DNA of 22,880 bases, taken from contig JADJQA010000028.1 of assembly GCA_016712985.1 (NCBI GenBank), positions 1-22,880 on the forward strand, read 5' to 3'. Of the stretch, positions 1-6,545 are shown one piece after another (position 1 is the stretch's first letter; each line of letters opens with the position of its first letter). The translations under genes were made by a program, and so were the position numbers. The notes under the pieces were generated by a model. It had not been told where the DNA came from and made no database searches. It saw nothing but the letters and a program-made list of their open reading frames with translations. Source of the stretch: Sulfuritalea sp. GTDB lineage: Bacteria > Pseudomonadota > Gammaproteobacteria > Burkholderiales > Rhodocyclaceae.

Positions 1-974
1 TGATCGCACGCTCAGTCGAATAGCGGATCCAGGCCCTTCGGGTAGTCCATCTTCACCATGACCTGGTCGCGGGCATCGATGCAGGCCGCGCAGCCGATGC
101 ATTCATGCAATCGGCTCCGAGATGTCGATGCCCGTCGGGCAGACCTGGACGCGAATGCCGCAATCGACGCAATCGCCCTTGGCAATCGATTGCGGACTGA
201 CGCCTTCTTGCACCGAACCGCGCGGTTCGCCGCGCTCGGTATCGTAGGTGATGGTCAGCGTGTCGGATCGAACATCACCTACCTGAAAGCGCGCGTAAGG
301 TTATATCTGCTTGCATACCTGTTCGCGCATGTGGCCTGCAAACAGATAAGTGAAAGCGCCGAAAACAGCATCCAGAAAAGTTTCCCAGGGCCCTAGCGAA
401 AGGCTCCCAGACCGAATCCCACAAGGTCCTGATCGGGGTGGAAAAATAGCCGACAAAGTGAAGCCCGTCCAGAATGCCGAAGCCCCCAGCAAGCATACTT
501 TGCGCTGCGCAGCCGCAACCTGCGGGCGTTCATCGGCGCGGCATCGCAAGGCTTGATCCGGGCGTTGCGGTCGCCCTCGATCTTCTGCTCTATCCGGGTG
601 AAGATCTCCGTATAAACCGTCTGCGGACAGGCATAGCCGCACCACGGTCGCCCCCACCGCCGTGACGAGGAACAGGGAATACGCCGAAATGATCAGCAGG
701 ATGGCAGGAAGATCATCCTGCGGCCAGAAGAATCAGGCCGAAGATATAGAACTTGCGCTCCACCAGATCGAACAGCACCGCCTGCCGCCCGTTCCACGGC
801 AACCAGCACAGACCGTAGTACAGGATCTGGGTAAACCAGACCATTGACCAGCGCCAGGTAGCAAAGATGCCGCTGACGGCGCGAGGTACCTCCTTCTGGT
901 GAACTTCGTAGGGACTTTCCTCGACGAAGCTCGGCTACCTTCTCCTGCAACTGCCGGGGGGTGGTTGATGCCAT
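1..974 (-). pseudogene. ccoG: CcoG, cbb3 oxidase Fe-S assembly protein, 3' end off-window, frame broken
   Basis: CcoG (RdxA/FixG) is a membrane polyferredoxin-like protein needed for copper delivery to and assembly of cbb3 oxidase. The start at 974 opens with MASTTPRQLQEK. Downstream frames give recognisable family pieces: LFDLVERKFYIFGLIL, the SAYSLFL helix, GPWETFLDAVFGAFTY, MREQVCKQ, TYDTERGEPRGS, GDCVDCG and ECIGCAACID. These lie in different frames, so several one- or two-base lesions separate them, and a TAA stands where the Cys of the usual KxxCPYARF motif is expected (near 300). Two Fe-S cysteines read as Arg (CGIRVQVC and CIDARDQ). The frame continues off the left edge as GLIRYSTERAI after one extra G near 28. 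It is the last visible gene of the ccoNOQPG unit. Decay and sequence error both remain possible. Confidence 0.8.
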
Positions 975-1052
975 GATTATCGTATTACTATATTCTGATA
1001 GACCAATCAAAATTCCCCGGCGCCACGAACTCTGGAGCCGGTCTGGACCTCC

Positions 1053-1992
1053 TTACTTCTTGTCCGCGGGGTGCCGCTTCAGCCGCAGGAGCATCCTTGA
1101 CACCGCCACAAGCCCATGGACGTAGGCTGTCAGCAGGTGAACCTTGGCATCGCCGAGAACTCGCCGAAGCGCGGCATGCACCCGGTTGACGCGGCCCTTG
1201 GTGATGGTCTCGACGATCGAATCCTCGGAACTGCTATACAGCCAGACCTTGTCCCGTCAGGTTCGGCGCCGCCGATCATGCCTTGCCGTCGGGACCATGA
1301 CAGGCGGCGCAGGCAGGGGCAAACAGTTCCTTGCCGCGCTGGACGCGAATCGAGTCGGCGGCAAGACCGGACGAGGGAACGCACATAGTGGGCAAGATCC
1401 TGAGTCTGGTCGCCGTTCAGGTCAGGCTTGACGCCTTGGCCGGCATCATGGCGTCGCGTCCCTGAAGGAGGGTTTCCTTGATCTGCTCGGGCGTGCCGCC
1501 GAACAGCGAGTCGCTGTCGGTCAGGTTGGGAAAACCGCGGCTACCCTTGGCATCGAGCCGTGACACTGCGAGCAGTAGGTCAGGAACAGGCGCTGGCCCA
1601 TTCCTTCGCCTCGCTGTTGCCGCCACGGCGCGAATATCCTGGCTCTGGAACTTCTTGTAAGATCGGCCCGTACTGCTCTTCAGCCTTCTTCATCTCGCCC
1701 TCATACTGCCCGATGGAAGACCAGTTGAACTGACCTGAAGGTGCCCAGTCCGGGATACATCGCCAGATAGAACAACGAGAAGAAGATGGTGATATGGGAG
1801 CAACCAGCGCCACCAGTTGGGCGGCGGGTTGCTGAATTCCTGCAAATCCTCGTCCCAGACGTGCCCGGTGGTCAGGCCCAGCACATGCTTGGCCGAACTC
1901 TGCAACCAGAGCAACACAGCACAACCGATGATGCTGACAAGCGTGAGGCCCACGACAAACACATTCCAGAAGCCGCTGACAAAATCACTCAT
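1053..1992 (-). pseudogene. ccoP: CcoP, dihaem cytochrome c subunit of cbb3 oxidase, frameshifted
   Basis: CcoP is the membrane-anchored dihaem c subunit that passes electrons into the CcoNO core. The start at 1992 gives MSDFVSGFWNVFVVGLTL and one N-terminal membrane helix, then HVWDEDLQEFSNPPPNWWRW, a CcoP hallmark. Two haem-binding motifs are visible in other frames: CSQCH near 1565 and CAACHG near 1305. The C-terminus reads LGDAKVHLLTAYVHGL and ends in ADKK plus stop at 1053. The total span of 940 bases fits the usual length of about 310 residues, so the lesions are small indels rather than deletions. The start overlaps the ccoQ stop. As printed, no single frame encodes both haem domains. 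Confidence 0.85.
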
Positions 1993-2192
1993 GATGATTT
2001 CCTTTCCTGATTCTTTGTGGCCTGCGGTTCCGACGGCCCCAAGGGGATAAACGGACTGTCATCGTCGAGCGGCAACATGGCCGCCTCGTCGTAGGTCTGC
2101 TTGCGCCGGTCGGAATACGCCCACCACACGATGCCGACGAAAGCGATGAACGCCAGCACCGTGAAGAGGGAACGCAGGTCGTTGATGTCCAC
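1989..2192 (-). CDS. ccoQ: CcoQ, small cbb3 oxidase subunit
   Basis: The gene encodes a 67-residue single-helix protein typical of CcoQ/FixQ, which stabilises the cbb3 complex. It starts MDINDLRSLFTVLAFIAFVG, with the membrane segment at about residues 7-26, followed by WWAYSDRRKQTYDEAA and an acidic, proline-containing tail. The frame is intact, unlike its neighbours. It lies between ccoO and ccoP, and its stop overlaps the ccoP start by a few bases, which suggests translational coupling. The assignment rests on size, topology and position, because CcoQ sequences are poorly conserved. Confidence 0.88.
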   Translation of the reverse strand: MDINDLRSLFTVLAFIAFVGIVWWAYSDRRKQTYDEAAMLPLDDDSPFIPLGPSEPQATKNQERKSS

Positions 2193-2196
2193 CAGA

Positions 2197-2806
2197 CTAC
2201 CTCGTTTGCTTGAGCGCCGTGCCCATGCCCTGCAGGTAAGCGATCAGTGCGTCGATCTCGCTGACGCCCTCAATGGCCTTTTTCGCGCCGGCGATTTCGG
2301 CATCTGTATAGGGCACGCCAACCGTGCGCAAGGCCTTCATCTTGGCATCGATGGCATCGTCCTTGAGCGGTCGATCAAGCCATGCATAGGCAGGCATGTT
2401 CGACTCGGGCACCACGTCACGCGGATTCAGCAGATGCGTCTTGTGCCACCAAGTCGGATGGCAACCGCCAACGCGCCAGATCGGCCCGGTGCGCTTGGAG
2501 CCCCACTGGAACGGATGGTCATGGACGAATTCGCCCGCCACCGAATAGTGGCCACGCAGCGCTCGGTCTCGGCGCGAAACGGACGAATCATCTGCGAGTG
2601 GCAGTTGTAACAGCCCTCGCGGATGTAGATGTCGCGTCCCGCCAGGCGTACCGGATCGTAGGGTTTGACCAGTTCGTTGGTTGGCGTGGTGGTCGACTTC
2701 TGGAAGAACAACGGCAGGATCTCGACCAGACCCCCACGCTCACCGTGAGAACGATCAGAACGATCATCAGTCCCACGTTTCGTTCAATTTTGTCATGCGT
2801 CAACAT
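2197..2806 (-). pseudogene. ccoO: CcoO, monohaem cytochrome c subunit of cbb3 oxidase, frameshifted
   Basis: CcoO carries one c-type haem in the cbb3 oxidase core. Translation from 2806 gives MLTHDKIERNVGLMIVLIVL, the N-terminal membrane anchor. After a frame change come PYDPVRLAGRDIYIREGCYN and the haem motif CYNCHSQMIRPF (near 2605). After a second change comes GPIWRVGGCHPTWWHKTHLL, followed by NPRDVVPESNMPAYAWL, which holds the probable axial Met, and a stop at 2197. The span of 610 bases matches a full-length CcoO of about 203 residues, so at least two small indels account for the breakage. The start lies about 30 bases after the ccoN stop. All catalytic elements are present if the frame is repaired. 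Confidence 0.85.
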
Positions 2807-2838
2807 AGTTCGTAGCTCCTTGGTCTGTGCAATCCGGG

Positions 2839-4094
2839 TCAATGGGCCGCTGCGGGCGTGAGTACCGGCGCATTGACAGCCTTGCCCTCCCGCGATGGTC
2901 AGGACCATGTTGTGAAAACCATGATGAACATGCCGGAAAGGAACAGCACCCCACCCAGCAGGCGTATGGTCCAGAACGGGTAGGTGGCCTTGACCGACTC
3001 GACGGGAGTAGGTCAGCGTGCCGTCCACGTTGGTGGCGCGCCACATCAGGCCCTGCATCACGCCGGCAATCCACATCGAAGCGATGTAGAGCACCACGCC
3101 GATCGTGGCGATCCAGAAATGCACTTCGATCAGCTTCTTCGACGCCATCTCGGCCTTGCCGAACAGGCGTGGCAGCAGGTAATAGATGCAGCCAATCGAG
3201 ATCATCGCGACCCAGCCCAGAGCGCCGGAGTGAACGTGGCCTACGGTCCAGTCGGTATAGTGCGACAGGGCATTCACGGTTTTGATCGACATCATCGGGC
3301 CTTCGAAGGTCGACATACCGTAGAACGACAGGGAAGACCGGCCCACATGTAGGTGAAGATCAAGGCCCAGAAGTGCACCACCGACGGCCGGTAAGAATAA
3401 ACCGGGCTGGCCTGCTTTGGGATGAAGTAGTACATCATACCAGGAAGCCCGCGGTAGAAAAAAAGCCCACCGCATTGTGGCCGTACCACCACTGCACCAT
3501 CGCATCCTGCACGCCGGCGTAAGCCGAATAGGACTTGGGAGTCAGCACGCCGGCGGCAAAAACCGGGATCTCGGCGCTATTGACCAGATGCAGCACCGCG
3601 ACGGTGAGGATGAAACCGCCGAAGAACCAGTTCGCCACATAGATATGCGAAACCTTGCGCTTGATGATGGTGCCGAAGAAGACCACCGCATAGGACACCC
3701 ACACCAAAGTGATCAGGATGTCGATCGGCCATTCGAGCTCGGCATACTCTTTGGCGGTGGTAAAACCCAGCGGCGAGCAAGCGCCGCCAGCACGATCAAC
3801 TGCCAGCCCCAGAAGGTGGAACACCGCAAGGGCCGGGCGAACAGCGGCGCATGGCTGGTGCGCTGCACCGCAGTAGGTGGCAAACGGCGCGCAACCGCCA
3901 AAGGCAAAAATCACGGCGTTGGTATGCAACGGCCGCAAGCGACCGTAGCTCAACCATTCGTGTACGTTTAACTCCGGCCAGACCAGTTGGGCGGCGATGA
4001 TGACGCCGACCAGCATGCCGACGATGCCCCAGACCACGGTCATCACAGCGAACTGGCGCACGACTTTGTAGTTGTAAGTCGCTTGCGATTGCAT
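2839..4094 (-). pseudogene. ccoN: CcoN, cbb3 oxidase catalytic subunit, with frameshifts and an internal deletion
   Basis: CcoN is the haem-copper subunit that reduces O2. The start at 4094 gives MQSQATYNYKVVRQFAVMTV. Family segments follow in order: RLRPLHTNAVIFAFGGC, STFWGWQLIVLAA, ELEWPIDILITLVW, QWWYGHNAVGFF, VVHFWALIFTYMWAG, SLSFYGMSTFEGPMMSIKTV, TVGHVHSGALGW and a C-terminus ending VLTPAAAH plus stop. At about 3337 the text jumps from MWAG straight to SLSFYGM. The roughly 57 residues that normally lie between, including the His-His pair of the HHLHYTALPDW motif that binds CuB, are absent and the frame changes. The total of 1,256 bases compares with about 1,430 expected. Further small indels lie near 3450 and 3780-3880. 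As printed it cannot encode an active oxidase. Confidence 0.88.
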
Positions 4095-4200
4095 GATGGA
4101 TTCACCTCACTTGACAAATAGAAACTGTTGGCGACACTGCATTTGATGCAGTGCAGTATATAAATTTTTCGGGAAATTGCACGGGAAATATTAGCGATGT

Positions 4201-4214
4201 TTGATGCAGATCAA
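4201..4214. promoter_or_regulatory. FNR/ANR-type binding site upstream of ccoN
   Basis: TTGATGCAGATCAA is a perfect match to the FNR-family consensus TTGAT-N4-ATCAA. It lies 107 bases upstream of the ccoN start codon, where oxygen-responsive activators control cbb3 oxidase operons in many proteobacteria. I see no convincing -10 hexamer at the class II spacing. The stretch toward ccoN is AT-rich (TTTATATACT on the minus strand), so the exact promoter is unclear. Confidence 0.8.
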
Positions 4215-4447
4215 AATATATCGGACTTCAATCAAAATAACAATGATCTAAAAATGGTTTTTCTGTGGGTATCATCGAGCTTAAGAACAACCCAATCGAG
4301 ACTAGGAAAAGCTCCCAGGAATTTCTTGGCGACTGTCATCCCACCTAAGAGATGGTGTCAAACTGCCGGTAATGCTGTCGGCACGAGTACGGGTTCAGCC
4401 ACCAGCGGAGCTTGATCGTCGAGGAGCTCCCTCGATACCTGGCTGCT
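4215..4447. other. Non-coding stretch between the ccoN promoter and the end of the (per)chlorate module
   Basis: No convincing coding sequence is visible here. A 72-codon plus-strand frame starting at 4197 has no recognisable product. Its base composition is more mixed than the flanks. Near 4416-4440 there is an imperfect self-complementary stretch (TCGAGGAGCTCCCTCGA) that could end the module transcript, but it has no T-run. This is the left junction where the module meets the cco cluster. I looked for a transposase remnant, att-like repeat or terminal inverted repeat and saw none I can defend. Confidence 0.5.
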
Positions 4448-4916
4448 CTATTTCTTGCGCGATTGGCTTGGTAATGTCTTCAGGTAGGCCAAGACGCTGC
4501 GTATTTCTTCTTCTGACAAGATGTACTTGAACTGGGGCATTACATAGGATGGTTCCGGCAGACGATGCAGCCCCTCCCGAATGTTTTCAATCAGTTCCTT
4601 GTCGCGGCCGGCCCAGGACCTGGGCGACGGTCATGTCCGGTATGTACTGGCCTTCCGGGACGAAAAACGCCGAGCGCGGGCCGTCGCCCTTGCCGTGGAT
4701 GCCGTGACATAGCGCGCAGTGGTCGAGAAAGATGGCCTCGCCGCGCGCGGGGGAAACCGGCTTGCCGGTAGGCTTGAAATGCGGCTTCGCCGATTCGCTG
4801 CGCAAGCTCACCTTGGTCCCAGCCCTCATTTCATCCTTGTTATCGGCGCCAAGCGACGGTCCGGCGAACATGGCAACAATGGCTGCAAGCATTGGAAGTA
4901 CGTGGAAGGTTTTCAT
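4448..4916 (-). CDS. Periplasmic monohaem cytochrome c of the (per)chlorate module, one frameshift
   Basis: The start at 4916 (MKTFHVLPML) lies 2 bases after the chaperone stop, with AGGAG just upstream. Residues 1-24 form a Sec signal peptide ending in SLGA. The haem motif C67-A-L-C70-H71 is followed by GIHGKGDGP, a class I cytochrome c pattern. The printed frame stops at 4587. One frame over it continues GRDKELIENIREGLHRLPEP, then YVMPQFKYILSEEEIRSVLA with the expected axial Met, ending SQSRKK at 4448. A 4-base GGCC duplication or a single extra base near 4603-4612 would explain the shift. The repaired length is about 155 residues. By position it probably shuttles electrons to the molybdoenzyme, in place of the multihaem PcrC of classical perchlorate reducers. 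That role is inference. Confidence 0.75.
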
Positions 4917-4918
4917 TT

Positions 4919-5662
4919 TCAGCTCCTCAGGTTTCCCGATGTCAATGCCGCCGGCTTGCCGAGTTCGATTCGGTGGGCCAGCAGAAAGCATCGTGCTGCT
5001 TCAAGTAAATCACTGTAAGGATTGTTCGGAACAGACCCGATCGCGAGATCAGCAAGGCGTGTGGCAAAGGGCAGCAGGAAGCGGTCGAGAAATTCCGCCT
5101 CGACGACGCGAACGCCCCGAATCAGTTCCAGGTCCTGCGCCTCTTCTGCTTCGCTCTCACGGAAACAGAGCATGTGCAGGAATTCGAGCTCGACACAAAG
5201 ATGGTCCGGCAGGTCGTCGTAGGACTCCGCGATATCCATGCCGTGGGTCTGGTAAAACTCCTTGATGGTCAGCATCTCTTCAAGGCGCTTTTCGCTGTCT
5301 ATCGCGGTGAACAGGGAACCATAAGGCGGACAGGGAAGGTGCGGATAGTTGTTGGTGAAGAGCGAGATGTATGCAGCCTCAACTTCCTCATAGCTCATTC
5401 CGCGCAGACTTGAAAAGAACTTCCCTGCGGCCGGAACACCTTTGTCCGCAAGTTCCGCCTCGGATCGCACTTCCGCGGCATAGACTCGTTGAAAATCGTT
5501 CTCGGTCGACTCGAGGCTGAAATACTCATGCCCGCCCTCGCCAGGATGCGCCAAGGCCAGCTCGAGAAAGTGGTAGAGCTGGCCGCGCTTGCCCGACCTG
5601 GTCCGGACATCGTCAACTTGGGCCTTATCAGGCGACTTGCTGGCATTCACCGGCTGGTCCAT
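4919..5662 (-). CDS. TorD/NarJ-type chaperone (delta subunit) for the molybdoenzyme
   Basis: This is a 247-residue cytoplasmic protein without a signal peptide. It shows the marks of the redox-enzyme maturation chaperone family: an all-helical character, LPCPPYGSLFTA at about 109-120, and YDDLPDHLCVELEFLHMLC at about 148-166. Such proteins bind the Tat leader and apo-catalytic subunit, help insert the molybdenum cofactor, and hold back export until folding is complete. The start at 5662 lies 2 bases after the beta-subunit stop, so the two are probably coupled. It corresponds functionally to PcrD, ClrD or NarJ and is not part of the mature enzyme. The frame is intact. Confidence 0.85.
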   Translation of the reverse strand: MDQPVNASKSPDKAQVDDVRTRSGKRGQLYHFLELALAHPGEGGHEYFSLESTENDFQRVYAAEVRSEAELADKGVPAAGKFFSSLRGMSYEEVEAAYISLFTNNYPHLPCPPYGSLFTAIDSEKRLEEMLTIKEFYQTHGMDIAESYDDLPDHLCVELEFLHMLCFRESEAEEAQDLELIRGVRVVEAEFLDRFLLPFATRLADLAIGSVPNNPYSDLLEAARCFLLAHRIELGKPAALTSGNLRS

Positions 5663-5664
5663 TG

Positions 5665-6531
5665 CTAAATATCCTTCATCTTGACGGGCGACTCGACATG
5701 ATGCGGTTCGTCCAGCAGGCCACCCATGGCATAGCCGAAGTACTTATCGATTTCTTCTTTCGGGACATTCTTCGGCGGCACGTACCAGACCGAGGGAATC
5801 GTGCCAAAGTCGGGCCGGTATTGGCGGCGCTCGATCGGATTGATCACCCGGTGCGTGGCCTTCAGGCTGGTCTGCGGATCGTAGACCTTGACGCCCAGAC
5901 CCGGATCACGAATCATTTTCGAGATCGTGCTTTCAGGATCCATCAGGTTGCCGAAAATCCGGATCTTTCCGACGCAGCTCTTGACGCATTGCGGCTCCTG
6001 TCCTTTCTCCAACAGGGGGAAGCAGAACATGCACTTGTTCGACTTCTTGGTCACCGCGTTGTAGTAGATCTTGTCGTACGGGCAGGCCTTGACGCAGTTC
6101 TGGAAGCCTTCACAGGTGTTCTGGTCAATCAGGACGATGCCATCCTCGTTCTTGTAAATCGACCGAGTCGGGCACGCGGGCAGGCAGGCGGGGTTGGCGC
6201 AATGGTTGCAGGGCCGGGCTAGATAGAACTGCCACAGCTTGGGAAACTTCCCCTTGGGCGTGTCCTGGTAGAGGTTGGAAAACCGATAGTCCCAATCCGA
6301 CGGGTTCTTGCTCCCGTTCTTGCGCGGATATTTGCCATAGGGTTCGGTGGCAACGCTGTTCCAGTACATATCCTCCTGCCCGGGATCGCTGGTCCAGGTT
6401 TGCTTGCAGGCCATGGTGCAGGTATGACATCCGATACATTTGTTGATATCGAGCAACATGCCCCACTGAACGCGGTTGCCGTATTTCGGGTTGGGCTGAC
6501 CGTAGTATTTTTGCCAAAGTGCTTCGGACAT
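5665..6531 (-). CDS. Fe-S beta subunit of type II DMSO reductase-family enzyme (proposed (per)chlorate reductase)
   Basis: This 288-residue ferredoxin-like subunit carries electrons from the cytochrome to the catalytic subunit. Four cysteine groups are visible: C32/35/38/42, C108/111/116/120, C140/146/150 and C167/170/182/186. The third group has Phe143 where a fourth Cys would sit (CEGFQNCVKACP), as NarH has Trp, which suggests one [3Fe-4S] and three [4Fe-4S] clusters. It has no signal peptide and would be exported with the Tat-bearing alpha subunit. The start at 6531 follows GAGGAG. It is shorter than the roughly 330-residue PcrB I recall and lacks its long insertion between the first two cysteine groups. 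The alternative is the beta subunit of a periplasm-facing nitrate or nitrite oxidoreductase; the neighbouring cld favours (per)chlorate. Confidence 0.85.
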   Translation of the reverse strand: MSEALWQKYYGQPNPKYGNRVQWGMLLDINKCIGCHTCTMACKQTWTSDPGQEDMYWNSVATEPYGKYPRKNGSKNPSDWDYRFSNLYQDTPKGKFPKLWQFYLARPCNHCANPACLPACPTRSIYKNEDGIVLIDQNTCEGFQNCVKACPYDKIYYNAVTKKSNKCMFCFPLLEKGQEPQCVKSCVGKIRIFGNLMDPESTISKMIRDPGLGVKVYDPQTSLKATHRVINPIERRQYRPDFGTIPSVWYVPPKNVPKEEIDKYFGYAMGGLLDEPHHVESPVKMKDI

Positions 6532-6545
6532 GGCTACTCTCCTCG

